This document shows, piece after piece, positions 26,701 to 36,277 of a DNA stretch of 64,000 nucleotides. This DNA is from Bacteroidota bacterium (GTDB taxonomy: Bacteria > Bacteroidota > Bacteroidia > Flavobacteriales > Weeksellaceae). Position numbers and translations under genes: made by a program. The number at the start of each line of letters is the position of its first letter. The first letter of the stretch is position 1. The notes below the pieces were generated by a model. That model saw only the letters and a program-made list of their open reading frames with translations, ran no database searches and was not told the origin of the DNA. The stretch lies in NCBI GenBank assembly GCA_023393915.1, contig JAEXBS010000072.1, positions 1 to 64,000 of the forward strand. The letters run 5' to 3'.

Positions 26701-29364
26701 ATGAAAATTTATTTCAATATTAACTTCAATACAAAAATTGGTGAGCAAGTCCAATTGATGATTATTGAAAAGGAAGACCAAGAAAGGATTTATCCACTTT
26801 ACTATACCGATAATGGCAACTGGCGATGTGAGGTGGATTATTTTTCCAAGGAATTGCGTTATCGATATATGATTATAGGAGAAAATGGTGAGGTATTGGA
26901 TCGAGAATTCGCAGACCACCAAATTAGTTTGGTTCATAATTATAGTGAGTACCGTATTTATGATTCGTGGAATCTTAAAAATTTTCCAGAGAATTATCTT
27001 AACAACAAAATATTCAAAAACCCCTACCAAAATTTTAAACCACAGAAGGCCAAAATACTTAAGAAGCATACCCATTTGTTTCGTATTGAGGCTCCGCTAT
27101 ACAATTCAGAGCATCAGTTGGTCTTGTTAGGCAATGTGCCTGCTCTGGGGCAGTGGGAGTATTTAAAGACGGTTCCTATGGTCCAAGAAAACCCTGGAAT
27201 TTGGCAGATTGCTGTCGATATTCCAGAGGATCAATTCATTCAGTATAAATACGGTATAATGAATGTTCTCACGGGGGAAGTTTTTGATGTGGAGTATGGA
27301 AAGGACCGTTGGGCACTACCCAATTTAGACCCTAATGTTCTTCAAATTCAAAGTGATCATTATTTTCGATTTAAATCTAATGAACTATATCGCGCTGCGG
27401 GAGTTGCAGTACCGGTGTTTTCACTTCGAAGTGAAAACGGGTTTGGAGTTGGTGAATTTCAAGATTTAAAACTCCTCGCGGATTGGTCTAAAAAAGCAGA
27501 ACTTTCTATTATACAAACTTTGCCTATTAACGACACAACGGCCAACTATTCGTGGACGGACTCTTATCCCTATGCCCCAATTTCCTTGTATGCGCTGCAC
27601 CCAATTTATTTATCAGTAGAAAGCTTGGATTATAAGCTTTCAAGTGAATTGGAAAAAGAGTATGCTGATAAAAAAGTAGAGCTCAATGCAAGTGAGTCGG
27701 TCAATTATGAATCGGTTATTAATAATAAGTGGCGTTTTTTACGCGTGCTGTTCCAAGAAAACAAGACTGATATATTGCAAAGCAAGTCATTTAAAAAATT
27801 TATTAAAGAGAATAAGGAGTGGTTACAGCCCTATAGCGCATTTTGCCTTCTGCGAGATAAGTACTCCACTCCCAATTTTGAGCAATGGAAAACTCATCGT
27901 AAATACATTCCTGGGAAATTGAATGCTTTTTTCCAGCCGGGAAATAAGTCCTACGACGAAGTGATGCTTCACCAATGGGTTCAATTTGAATTGGACCGTC
28001 AATTGAGTGAGGCTATTGACTATGCACATTCATTGAATGTATCAATGAAAGGTGATTTGCCGATTGGTATTTACAGGTATTCGGTGGAAGCTTGGACGGA
28101 GCCCGAGCTTTATGGAATGGATTTCCAAGCGGGAGCACCGCCGGATCAATTTACCCAATTGGGGCAAAACTGGGGTTTCCCGACTTATAACTGGGAAGCC
28201 ATGAAAAGCGATGGATATCGGTGGTGGAAGAGTAGATTTAAAGCTTTAGAGAAGTACTTTGATGCTATGCGTATTGATCACATTCTTGGTTTTTTTAGAA
28301 TTTGGAGAATTCCCTATTCTGCTACGCAAGGAATCCTAGGTTATTTTTATCCTGCACTTCCAATCACTCAGAAAGAATTACAGGAGAGAGGAATACATTT
28401 CGACTTTAATCGTTTTTGTAAACCTCAGATTAATGATCAAGTATTATGGGACTATTTTGGTGAGCAAAAGGAACTAGTACACAATCACTTTATGAACAAT
28501 CATTTCAATGGAACCTATACTTTGAAAGAAGAATTTTCAACTCAGAGGAAGCTTGTTGACTATTTTGCTCAAAACCCATGGGGCGGGGTAGAGGAAAGAT
28601 TAATTTCATTGTTAGCAGATGTTCTACTTCTACCTGAAGAAAAAGAAGGTGAGTTAGTCTATCATCCTCGCTTTAACTTGCAGCAAACCTATTCGTTCCG
28701 CTTCCTTCCCTACCACGAGCAAAGAGCACTAGATTCATTATATAACGATTATTTTTTCTCGCGCCAGGAGCAACTTTGGTACAGTAGCGCCATGGAAAAA
28801 CTCCCAGCAATATTGAATTCAACAGAAATGTTAATTTGTGGAGAGGATTTGGGACTGGTGCCTAAATGTGTGCCTCAAGTCATGGATAGATTAGCAATCA
28901 CTGCTTTAAAGGTGCAGAGAATGCCTTCAGAAGATTTGCTTTGGTATGACCCAAAACAAGTAAGCTATCTTAACGTAGTGACGGCTTCTTCCCACGATAG
29001 CTCTACTTTAAGGCAATGGTGGAATGAGAATAGAGATTTGACCCAAAAATATTTTAATGAACAGTTAGGACAATGGGGGACAGCCCCTTATGAGCTAGTC
29101 CCTGAACTCGCAGAAATTATTATGTTGCAACACCTCTATAATGAGTCTATGCTTGCCATTTTTCCAATTCAAGAGTTTTTCGCAACAGATTACGCGTTAT
29201 CCAATCCAAATTTAGAAGAGGAGCGAATTAATGATCCTTCTAATTTTCCTCATTATTGGAAGTACCGTATGCATTTAAACCTTGAAGACCTAGTGAGTCA
29301 AAATGATTTTAATAACAAAATAGCTCATTGGGTGGCGGACTCCGGTCGATCAGCGAAATCATAA
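26701..29364 (+). CDS. malQ: 4-alpha-glucanotransferase with two N-terminal CBM20 modules
   Basis: 887 aa; moves maltooligosaccharide units between alpha-1,4-glucans. Two starch-binding CBM20 domains (about 1-110 and 118-225; second with LLGNVPALGQWEY) precede a GH77 catalytic domain. Catalytic residues: nucleophile D in MRIDHILGFFRIW, acid/base E in LICGEDLGLVP, and the third D in TASSHDSSTLRQWW. This CBM20-GH77 layout resembles plant DPE2 and Bacteroidota type-II MalQ. ATG 26701 starts the first CBM20; the in-frame TTG at 26671 adds ten unlikely residues. No other glycogen gene is adjacent. Confidence 0.93.
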   Translation: MKIYFNINFNTKIGEQVQLMIIEKEDQERIYPLYYTDNGNWRCEVDYFSKELRYRYMIIGENGEVLDREFADHQISLVHNYSEYRIYDSWNLKNFPENYLNNKIFKNPYQNFKPQKAKILKKHTHLFRIEAPLYNSEHQLVLLGNVPALGQWEYLKTVPMVQENPGIWQIAVDIPEDQFIQYKYGIMNVLTGEVFDVEYGKDRWALPNLDPNVLQIQSDHYFRFKSNELYRAAGVAVPVFSLRSENGFGVGEFQDLKLLADWSKKAELSIIQTLPINDTTANYSWTDSYPYAPISLYALHPIYLSVESLDYKLSSELEKEYADKKVELNASESVNYESVINNKWRFLRVLFQENKTDILQSKSFKKFIKENKEWLQPYSAFCLLRDKYSTPNFEQWKTHRKYIPGKLNAFFQPGNKSYDEVMLHQWVQFELDRQLSEAIDYAHSLNVSMKGDLPIGIYRYSVEAWTEPELYGMDFQAGAPPDQFTQLGQNWGFPTYNWEAMKSDGYRWWKSRFKALEKYFDAMRIDHILGFFRIWRIPYSATQGILGYFYPALPITQKELQERGIHFDFNRFCKPQINDQVLWDYFGEQKELVHNHFMNNHFNGTYTLKEEFSTQRKLVDYFAQNPWGGVEERLISLLADVLLLPEEKEGELVYHPRFNLQQTYSFRFLPYHEQRALDSLYNDYFFSRQEQLWYSSAMEKLPAILNSTEMLICGEDLGLVPKCVPQVMDRLAITALKVQRMPSEDLLWYDPKQVSYLNVVTASSHDSSTLRQWWNENRDLTQKYFNEQLGQWGTAPYELVPELAEIIMLQHLYNESMLAIFPIQEFFATDYALSNPNLEEERINDPSNFPHYWKYRMHLNLEDLVSQNDFNNKIAHWVADSGRSAKS

Positions 29365-29412
29365 TTGAAGAGCTGTAGGACTAGATAGTTTTTCTTTATT
29401 TTTACATGGATT

Positions 29413-29456
29413 AATAGAAGAAGGGAAATTAAATTTAACTTCTTCTATTTTTTTTT
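29413..29456 (+). terminator. Terminator of malQ
   Basis: AATAGAAGAAG/CTTCTTCTATT stem (29413-29423 with 29439-29449), 15-nt loop, T9. Confidence 0.7.
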
Positions 29457-29528
29457 ATCCAAACACTAGAGAAAGTTCCCATGCGGTAGTTTCTTGACCA
29501 TTGTTTAACACCTTATGATATAAATAAA

Positions 29529-30608
29529 ATGAAAAAATTATCTCTGCTTCTTATGCTAGGCCTGTTCTTTTCAGTTCAAGCACAATACTACCCTCAAGGG
29601 GGAGGGAACCATCAGTACGAAAGTTCTTGGTACGGTGATGATGATTATTACTTCCCAGATGATTATTACTACGATTATCCAAATGATTATTATGTAGAAG
29701 ATTACTATCGAAGTTTCTACAATGATTATCGTCGTAGTATTTCGAGAGTGAACTGGAATCGCTTTTTTAGGGATATGAGATTGAATCCATGGCAAGTCCA
29801 GATGATTATTGAGCTTAACCACCAGTTTCCGGATTACTATACTTGGAATCAGTATTACCGAAGTAATCCTAATAGATGGTACTATGACCGATTCTACGCT
29901 TTAGAAAGGATATTAGGAGCAAGAACGTATGCTATTTACCAAGATCGTTATTATAATGGGTACAGCCCAGTGCGTTACTATATTAGTTATTGGAATAGTA
30001 TTTACAGACCAAGATACCATAGCTATTATATAGTGCCTCGCTACCGTTCAATAAATATTAATGTGTACAAAGTAAATAAAAGGAATTACCATCGCTCGGT
30101 AGGAAAGCAGTACGGTTGGAACCAGCCAAGAAACAGTAACGATTCACGATTCATTAATTCAGCAAGAAACTCTGGAACGCTACGTAATGGAACTGTGTCA
30201 AGCAGTACATCAAACGCTAGAAATAACGGGTTTGTGGATCGAAGCAAAGCAAGTGAACAGAGAAACAACGCAGGCTTAAGAAACTCTACAAGTAGAGTAC
30301 AAGAGTCAGCTCGTTCCTCGGCAACCGATAACCGTGGTTTTCGTTCAACAAATTCAAGCTCGACTACTAGGTCTAGCGTACGAGCTACACCACAAAGCAG
30401 CTCGCAAGGAAGATCTTCTTCAACTTCTGGAATGAGACAGAGGACATCCAATAGGAGTACGGAGAGGCGAGTTGCGCCACAGCCTCAGAGGCGAGCAAGT
30501 TCATCGAGTGTTCGTAGTCAAGGTTCATCGAGTTCACGTTCTGCAGCAGTAAGTCAAAGATCAACCTCTAGGTCCTCACAAAGTGCTGGAATGAGAGGTT
30601 CGAGATAG
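29529..30608 (+). CDS. Secreted low-complexity protein, Tyr/Asp-rich then Ser/Arg-rich
   Basis: I do not recognise a family. 359 aa with a signal peptide (LSLLLMLGLFFSVQAQ). Residues about 20-70 are dominated by Tyr and Asp (DDDYYFPDDYYYDYPNDYY); about 70-180 is an aromatic, Arg-rich segment with many YY and RY pairs; from about 185 to the end it is disordered, rich in Ser, Arg, Asn, Gln and Thr (SSSSVRSQGSSSSRSAAVSQ). The protein is acidic at one end and very basic at the other, so electrostatic self-association or binding to the cell surface or nucleic acid is conceivable but unproven. Flanked by terminators, hence monocistronic. Confidence 0.7.
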   Translation: MKKLSLLLMLGLFFSVQAQYYPQGGGNHQYESSWYGDDDYYFPDDYYYDYPNDYYVEDYYRSFYNDYRRSISRVNWNRFFRDMRLNPWQVQMIIELNHQFPDYYTWNQYYRSNPNRWYYDRFYALERILGARTYAIYQDRYYNGYSPVRYYISYWNSIYRPRYHSYYIVPRYRSININVYKVNKRNYHRSVGKQYGWNQPRNSNDSRFINSARNSGTLRNGTVSSSTSNARNNGFVDRSKASEQRNNAGLRNSTSRVQESARSSATDNRGFRSTNSSSTTRSSVRATPQSSSQGRSSSTSGMRQRTSNRSTERRVAPQPQRRASSSSVRSQGSSSSRSAAVSQRSTSRSSQSAGMRGSR

Positions 30609-30639
30609 AACACAAGAAAAGAGTTTGTGTTTAGTCAGA

Positions 30640-30677
30640 AGATAGGAATTAATTGAAAAATAATTCCTGTCTTTTTT
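30640..30677 (+). terminator. Terminator of the low-complexity protein gene
   Basis: AGATAGGAATTA/TAATTCCTGTCT with one U-G pair and a 9-nt loop, then T6. Confidence 0.75.
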
Positions 30678-30710
30678 ATGATTAAATTTCACAAGGGCTA
30701 ACATTTTCCC

Positions 30711-30718
30711 TATTTTTA
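30711..30718 (+). promoter_or_regulatory. Candidate -7 box of the glycosyltransferase gene
   Basis: TATTTTTA, one mismatch from TAnnTTTG, 33 nt before the ATG. Confidence 0.3.
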
Positions 30719-30751
30719 GCACGAAGCAATATATAGTCTAACAGAATTATT

Positions 30752-31744
30752 ATGAAGATACTCTACGCAATTCAGGGAACAGGGAATGGTCATGTTAGTC
30801 GAGCAAGAGAAATCATTCCGATTCTCAAAAAATTCGGTCAGGTAGACTTAGTGCTGAGCGGAACTCAGGCAGAAGTGGGGTTAGAGGAAGAGATTCGCTA
30901 CCGGCTTCATGGCTTTGGATTTGTTTTTGGCAAGAAAGGAGGTGTGGACCTAGTAAAAACGTGGCAGGAGTTTAATACTGTGGAATTTATAAAAGATGCG
31001 AGAGGTCTACCTGTCCATTCTTACGATCTGATCATTAATGATTTTGAACCGGTGACGGCGTGGGCATGTAAGTTAAGAGGGGTTGATTCCGTGTCTCTTT
31101 CACATCAATCTTCTTTTGTGTCTAAGAAAACTCCTCGGATTAAGGGTTTTCACTGGGGTAGTCTTATAATGAAGAATTATGCGCCTACTAAGCAACACAT
31201 AGGGTTTCATTTTAAGCCCTACGATGATTTTATTTATTCGCCAGTCATTCGCTCAGAAATTAGAAACTTAGAATCTCGGGATTTAGGGTATTATACCGTG
31301 TATCTTCCCGCGTATAGTGATGAATTTATACTCGAGAAGCTACAGAAGATTCCGCAAGCTAGCTGGAAAGTGTTTTCAAAGCATTCAAAAAACCAATACC
31401 GTAAGGGGAACGTTGAGGTTTTCCCAATTGATAATAAAAAATTTTTAGATGCGTTAGCAAGTTGCACAGGTCTTTTGACTGGAGGGGGGTTTGAAGGTCC
31501 GGCGGAAGCTCTTTTTCTAAAAAAGAAAGTGTTATGTGTTCCCATGCGGAATCAATATGAGCAATTGTGCAATGCCTATGCAATTGAACTGTTAGGAGCT
31601 CCAGTGGTTTGGAATGAAGCTGAGTTTTTAATTAAGGTTGAGCAGTGGGTGAACGCTTCACAACGAATCGAGTTGGATTTTCCTAATCAGACGGAAGAGA
31701 TAATTAAAAACCTGGTGGAAAAGTATTCAAAAACTTTAACATAA
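30752..31744 (+). CDS. MJ1255/VC2487-type glycosyltransferase
   Basis: 330 aa. Opens with KILYAIQGTGNGHVSRAREI, the hallmark of the MJ1255/VC2487 glycosyltransferase family (GT-B fold); the C-terminal nucleotide-sugar half contains TGGGFEGPAEALFLKKKVLCVPM with the conserved glycine-rich loop and Glu. Donor and acceptor are unknown. Cytoplasmic, no membrane helix. Next gene 73 nt downstream encodes an unrelated periplasmic protein. Confidence 0.8.
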   Translation: MKILYAIQGTGNGHVSRAREIIPILKKFGQVDLVLSGTQAEVGLEEEIRYRLHGFGFVFGKKGGVDLVKTWQEFNTVEFIKDARGLPVHSYDLIINDFEPVTAWACKLRGVDSVSLSHQSSFVSKKTPRIKGFHWGSLIMKNYAPTKQHIGFHFKPYDDFIYSPVIRSEIRNLESRDLGYYTVYLPAYSDEFILEKLQKIPQASWKVFSKHSKNQYRKGNVEVFPIDNKKFLDALASCTGLLTGGGFEGPAEALFLKKKVLCVPMRNQYEQLCNAYAIELLGAPVVWNEAEFLIKVEQWVNASQRIELDFPNQTEEIIKNLVEKYSKTLT

Positions 31745-31817
31745 TATTATGAAACAGGGGTTTAACTAAAGAGATAAAAAGCAATCCAAAAGATAGAAAA
31801 ACAAATTATTTACAATT

Positions 31818-32294
31818 ATGAGAAAAGGTTTTATTCTTATAGTATTTCTGTCTTTAGGATCTTATGCCCTAGCGCAAGAAAAAAAGATGCCAAGTAAAAT
31901 GGATGCAGCACAGCATACGGCGATGATGGAAAAGAAGAAAGCAGAGCGTTATGCGAAAATGCAACAGGAATTAAGCTTGAATTCTGATCAGTTGGAAAAA
32001 ATTAAGCAGTTTGATTTAGAGCAGAAAAAAGTGCATGCACAAGAAATGAAAAAATTTGCGGAACTACGTAAGCAGCAAAGTGAATTTCGTAAAGCGCAGA
32101 TGCAGAAGAGAGAAGAAATGATGAAATCTCTTCTTACCTCGGAGCAGTTTTCTAAGCGTGAAGAGCTTAATAAGCAGAAAATGGAATTAAGAAAACAAAA
32201 ATTCCAAGAAAAAATGCAACGTCATAAGAAATTGGATGGGGTTGGAGGTTACCACAAGAAAAAGGTCCTAAATGAAAAAGCCCCTTTAAAATAA
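31818..32294 (+). CDS. Small periplasmic Spy/CpxP-like (LTXXQ-type) protein
   Basis: 158 aa with a signal peptide (LIVFLSLGSYALAQ) and a highly charged, almost wholly helical mature part rich in Lys, Gln, Met and Glu. ELSLNSDQLEKIKQFD resembles the LTxxQ start of Spy/CpxP proteins, with a second diverged copy around LLTSEQFSKREE. By analogy it could be a periplasmic chaperone or metal/stress protein; family assignment is from pattern only. Confidence 0.6.
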   Translation: MRKGFILIVFLSLGSYALAQEKKMPSKMDAAQHTAMMEKKKAERYAKMQQELSLNSDQLEKIKQFDLEQKKVHAQEMKKFAELRKQQSEFRKAQMQKREEMMKSLLTSEQFSKREELNKQKMELRKQKFQEKMQRHKKLDGVGGYHKKKVLNEKAPLK

Positions 32295-32348
32295 AAGAGT
32301 CGGTGAGCACTCATTTAAGTTCATAATTTTATTTTTTTTAATGGTTCG

Positions 32349-32380
32349 GAGCGGGATTTTATCCCGCTCTTTTTTTTTTA
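32349..32380 (+). terminator. Terminator before ferritin
   Basis: GAGCGGGAT/ATCCCGCTC with TTT loop and a long T run. Confidence 0.85.
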
Positions 32381-32433
32381 CAACAAAAAAAAGCGGTAAC
32401 TTTATCTACCTTAATTTTTAAATAAAACAAAAT

Positions 32434-32934
32434 ATGATTTCTGAAAAAATTGCTCGCATGTTGAACGAGCAAATTACCAAAGAACAATATGCTGCACAGT
32501 ATTATCTCTCAATGTCTGCATGGTTTCATGCGCGTGACTTGGAAGGGATTGCCAATTATTTCCGTGTGCAAAGTAAGGAAGAATTAATGCATGGAGATAA
32601 GATTTTTGATTATTTACTTGATGTAGGTCATCAAGTAGTGATGGGAGCTGTAGGGAAGCCGCCTCATGAATTTGAGAATGAACAAGATGTATTTGAAAAA
32701 GCTTTGGAGCATGAAAAACTAGTGACACGCAGTATTTTTGATATTGTAAAAGCTGCAACTGAGGAAGGGGATTTTGCTACTACTTCGTTCTTACAATGGT
32801 TCATCAACGAGCAAGTAGAAGAGGAGGCTTCAGCTTCACTTCTAGTTTCTAAAGTTCACCGCGTAAAAGACAACATGTCGGCTTTGTTTCTCTTTGACCA
32901 AGAATTAGGTCAAAGAACGTTTGTTGAAGAATAG
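32434..32934 (+). CDS. ftnA: Ferritin (non-haem, FtnA-like)
   Basis: 166-aa four-helix protein that oxidises Fe2+ and stores it in a 24-mer shell. Ferroxidase ligands fit: Glu in ITKEQYAAQYYLS (about 17), Glu-x2-His in SKEELMHGDKIFD (about 49-53), Glu in EHEKLV, and Glu/Gln in INEQVEEE. Length is typical of bacterial ferritin. A -7-like TAACTTTA lies about 30 nt upstream, and the gene is bracketed by terminators. Confidence 0.95.
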   Translation: MISEKIARMLNEQITKEQYAAQYYLSMSAWFHARDLEGIANYFRVQSKEELMHGDKIFDYLLDVGHQVVMGAVGKPPHEFENEQDVFEKALEHEKLVTRSIFDIVKAATEEGDFATTSFLQWFINEQVEEEASASLLVSKVHRVKDNMSALFLFDQELGQRTFVEE

Positions 32935-32952
32935 ATAATACCCTAGATAAAT

Positions 32953-32994
32953 GCGCCAGATTTTTACAAGTTAAGAATCTGGCGCTTTGTTTTG
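32953..32994 (+). terminator. Terminator of ftnA
   Basis: GCGCCAGATT/AATCTGGCGC (32953-32962 with 32976-32985), then TTTGTTTTG. Confidence 0.8.
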
Positions 32995-33001
32995 TTACTA
33001 T

Positions 33002-36000
33002 TTAGAGGTAGATGATTTCAGTTTTAATTACTTTCTCTCCAAAGGATTCCAAAGCAGTCTTGTAGAGGTTTAATTGTTTTTGATGACTCGAAGAGGGTTC
33101 CCCTGTTTTAAAGTCAATGATAATTAAGCCCTGATCCGTCTCAATGATCCGGTCTACACGTGCTAGCTGAGGAGTTAGATCATTAAGAAAAATCAACTCT
33201 TTTTCGTTTCTAACTCTATTTCCAGGTGCAAAATAGTCGGTATAACGCGTATCATTGACAATACGCCTGATGCGGTCCTCTACCGCTTTACGTTCTTGAA
33301 AGGTGAGTGTTCCCTCTAATACGTAGTGGTCAAGGACGGTCGATATATCGTTAGTTGTTGTTATTTTTTCAAGAATTTCGTGTACAAAAATTCCTGTACG
33401 AACTTGATCGTTTTTAGATTGGTAGCTCTTAGAGGGTGTAGCAATTTTAACCGCACTGTTTTTTGATCGGTCTTTTTCCTGTCTCGTTAGGAGGATTTGG
33501 GTTTGTGAGTCTGTTTTTTTGGTGCTTATTTTTCTAACTATAGCATCGTTCGTGTGGAATAGGTCAAATGATGAGTTTGAGTTAGAGCCCTGCAAGTAAG
33601 TTGAAAGACCTGTTATGGTTCCGATTGAAAGGTTTTTTTGTAAGTATAGGAACAGTTGTTCTGTCGGACGAGTTGTAGCTACATAGAATTTACAAAGTTG
33701 ATCAATGGTTTCTTCGTATTGGTTATGTGCGTTAAACTCATTGGCATGGGGGTCAAATTCTACTAGATCTTTGTTGAATTGTTTTAGGTAAACACTTTTT
33801 AGTTCATTTTGCTGATCCAGTTCGTACCAGCTCTTGAATGATATTCTAGAATTGAACATAGGAAGAAGAACGATAGGAAATTCTAAACCCTTGGCGGAAT
33901 GAATGGTCATCAATCGAATTGCGTCAATGTTTTCACTTCCTTGGACCGCTTGGTTATTTCCGTCTTGCTCCCAATATTCGAGAAACTCATCAATTCCTAT
34001 ACTTTGATTGTAAGAGATTTTGGAAACTTCTTCTAGAAAAGTAAGTATGTAACCTTGCTCTTCATAATTGTGAGAGAATTCTTGTGTGTAATACTCTATA
34101 TAGGTGTATAGGCTAAGAGAACTTAAACCGGAGGCTTGCAGTTTTAATTGGTAATGGGATTCAATGTAAGGTTCCACTTCAATATCCGGTAGATTGACCA
34201 AAGTATGCATTTCACTACTGAAATCTTGGATTCTAATACGCCCCAATAAATTCAGAAAATAAAGACATTTTACTAAATGTTGTTTTTGAGAAGGTTTGTT
34301 TTGAAAAGACAAAAATTCAATAATTGCTTGTAGGGTGAGTGAGCTTCCTAATGTTAGGCCTTTTTCAGAAAGTGTTTTAATTGGGGTAGGATTTCCGTTG
34401 TAATCGACCTGCAATAATCCGAGCGATTTTGCGAAGAAGGCAATTTGATTGTTTTGACTACATAAAATAGTTATATCAGAAAAGGAGTATCCATTATTAA
34501 GGCACTCTTGAATATCGGCTTGCATTCGTAGAACCGTCTCTTCTTGATAGTCCGGGTTATTGGTTGTATCTGAAATTTGGATTTTTACTCGGCCTAAAGC
34601 CTCTCTATGGGAGTTCTGAGATGCTTTCGCTCCAAAAAGCTTTTGATGTTCACTGCTAAGATCTTTGGAAAGAAATCTATAGAGCTCATTATTAAAGCTA
34701 ATTATGTTCTTGGCACTTCTGTAATTGGTGTCTAGAGCGATTTCTTTTACAGGGATTTCTTCTTCATTAGTGGAATTTAAGATTTCAAACATAAGGCTAC
34801 TGTCTCCACCTCGAAAACGGTAAATACTTTGCTTGGGATCCCCTACTAGGGTAAAGCTTTTCCCCTGCGTATGAATCGCATCCAAGCGGAGCGGGTCTAG
34901 ATTAGTCCACTGCAATCTAGATGTGTCTTGGAATTCATCTAGAAAATAGTGGAAGTAACGAGTTCCAATTTTCTCATAGATAAATTGAGAGGGTTCATTT
35001 TTTAGGTGCTTTTCAATCATAAGATTGAATTTGGAAAGCAATACCAGGTCGTTTTCTTTTTCAATCTGTGCCAATAAATCACGAACTTCACTGTTCACAG
35101 TTAATGAAAGTAAAGCAGGACGTATTAATTCTAATTTCTTTTCCTCAGCATAATGTTTGAAAATTTGCGATCGGTTAAAGATTAAAGTGTCGATAATCTC
35201 GAATACAGCAGAGGGGTTTTGGGATTCTTTTGAAGGACCTTTTCGAAAATTAGCCTCTTTATTTTCTTCTCCATCAAATTTCGGAAGCTTGATTTTTTTT
35301 TCGTTTAATTGCTTCGGTAGTTTGACAAGAAAGAAATCCCCGATCCCGCTTTGAGATTTACCGAAAAAGTCCCCGGAATCTAAGTTGCTTTGGGTGATTA
35401 ATTCAGCAGATTCTTTTGCTAGGCGTCTCGTTTCGGTTCTGTGCCATGCTAGTTTTTCATTAAGCTCCGTGTTGATCTTTTGGTAGTTCTCCCAATTCAG
35501 ATCTTTGTTTCGTTCTAGTTCAGGTGCGTGCGTATCGCTAATAAAAGTATTAGCATCCGTTAGAATCGTTCTTTTTAGGTCTGGTTTTGAATCTTCTTGT
35601 AAATGGTTGTGGATGTAATTGAGAATTTGTTTTGAGAAAATGGAATCATCTGCAATTTGCTCGAGCATTAAGTCAACGGCTTGCCTAATGAAGGGTTCAC
35701 TTTTAATCTCAATAGAAAACTGGTGGGCTAGTCCCATTTCATAGGAGAAACTTCTAATGAGTCGAGAATTGAATTTGTCAATTGTAGAAATGCTTAGTGA
35801 AGAATAATTATGCAGAATGTGGTCAAGGAGTTTTTGACTTCTGTTTTTAAGTTCTGCGAGAGAGACTTTAATTTTGTTGTTTTCTAGTTCCTTCTGTAAA
35901 GATTGGAGTTCTGGATTCTGTTCATAATTCTCCGATGTGAAACGGGTGAGCCAATTGATAAGCCTTTCTTTCATTTCATTGGCTGCTTTATTAGTGAATG

Positions 36001-36145
36001 TAAGAGCCAGAATATGATTTATGGTAGAGTGCGCGTTAGCCTCTTTAAGGCATAGCATTAAAATTTGCTGTACCAATTTGTACGTTTTTCCTGATCCTGC
36101 AGAGGCAGTAATAACTGTGTATGGAGAGTTTAGTGAAGGTTTCAT
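33002..36145 (-). CDS. UvrD/RecB-like helicase-nuclease (AddA/RecB type)
   Basis: 1047 aa. Superfamily 1A helicase motifs in order: Walker A ASAGSGKTYKLV (about 14-25), TFTNKAANEMKERL (Ia), YFLDEFQDTSR (II), GDPKQSIYRFRGGD (III), DTNYRSAKN (IV), RLMTIHSAKGLEFPIVLLP (V), and ATTRPTEQLFLYL (VI). The C-terminal 150 residues form a PD-(D/E)xK nuclease: ARVDRIIE, IIIDFKTGE and QLNLYKTAL. Probable partner of an AddB-like protein in double-strand break processing; that partner is not in the window. Monocistronic here, divergent from rpsU. Confidence 0.9.
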   Translation of the reverse strand: MKPSLNSPYTVITASAGSGKTYKLVQQILMLCLKEANAHSTINHILALTFTNKAANEMKERLINWLTRFTSENYEQNPELQSLQKELENNKIKVSLAELKNRSQKLLDHILHNYSSLSISTIDKFNSRLIRSFSYEMGLAHQFSIEIKSEPFIRQAVDLMLEQIADDSIFSKQILNYIHNHLQEDSKPDLKRTILTDANTFISDTHAPELERNKDLNWENYQKINTELNEKLAWHRTETRRLAKESAELITQSNLDSGDFFGKSQSGIGDFFLVKLPKQLNEKKIKLPKFDGEENKEANFRKGPSKESQNPSAVFEIIDTLIFNRSQIFKHYAEEKKLELIRPALLSLTVNSEVRDLLAQIEKENDLVLLSKFNLMIEKHLKNEPSQFIYEKIGTRYFHYFLDEFQDTSRLQWTNLDPLRLDAIHTQGKSFTLVGDPKQSIYRFRGGDSSLMFEILNSTNEEEIPVKEIALDTNYRSAKNIISFNNELYRFLSKDLSSEHQKLFGAKASQNSHREALGRVKIQISDTTNNPDYQEETVLRMQADIQECLNNGYSFSDITILCSQNNQIAFFAKSLGLLQVDYNGNPTPIKTLSEKGLTLGSSLTLQAIIEFLSFQNKPSQKQHLVKCLYFLNLLGRIRIQDFSSEMHTLVNLPDIEVEPYIESHYQLKLQASGLSSLSLYTYIEYYTQEFSHNYEEQGYILTFLEEVSKISYNQSIGIDEFLEYWEQDGNNQAVQGSENIDAIRLMTIHSAKGLEFPIVLLPMFNSRISFKSWYELDQQNELKSVYLKQFNKDLVEFDPHANEFNAHNQYEETIDQLCKFYVATTRPTEQLFLYLQKNLSIGTITGLSTYLQGSNSNSSFDLFHTNDAIVRKISTKKTDSQTQILLTRQEKDRSKNSAVKIATPSKSYQSKNDQVRTGIFVHEILEKITTTNDISTVLDHYVLEGTLTFQERKAVEDRIRRIVNDTRYTDYFAPGNRVRNEKELIFLNDLTPQLARVDRIIETDQGLIIIDFKTGEPSSSHQKQLNLYKTALESFGEKVIKTEIIYL

Positions 36146-36223
36146 GTAGAGGCAATTTAATGATTTTCTTCCAATTATTCATGAAAGAATTCGCAGCTAG
36201 AGAAATAATTAAAAGAATAAAAT

Positions 36224-36254
36224 TTTGTCATTTGAAGAAATAGTATTATTTTTG
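36224..36254 (+). promoter_or_regulatory. Promoter of rpsU
   Basis: TTTG at 36224-36227, 19-nt spacer, TATTTTTG at 36247-36254: a full match to the Bacteroidota promoter consensus. Expected start about 36258, leaving a ~20-nt leader that consists almost entirely of the element at 36261-36272. Confidence 0.7.
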
Positions 36255-36260
36255 CAATCC

Positions 36261-36272
36261 AAAATGAGATGT
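36261..36272 (+). promoter_or_regulatory. Alternative Shine-Dalgarno element of rpsU
   Basis: AAAATGAGATGT ends 5 nt before the ATG. It lacks AGGAGG, but is the exact complement of ACAUCUCAUUUU, the altered 16S 3' end that I recall for Chryseobacterium-like Flavobacteriia. Other genes here lack strong SD sites, so this probably mediates bS21 autoregulation. Confidence 0.65.
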
Positions 36273-36277
36273 AAACT

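Noticed and set aside
30086..30451. 121-codon minus-strand ORF opposite the Ser/Arg-rich gene
   Set aside because: The Leu/Glu/Val-rich product is what the antisense of Ser/Arg/Asn-rich codons gives; the plus strand has the signal peptide and terminator.
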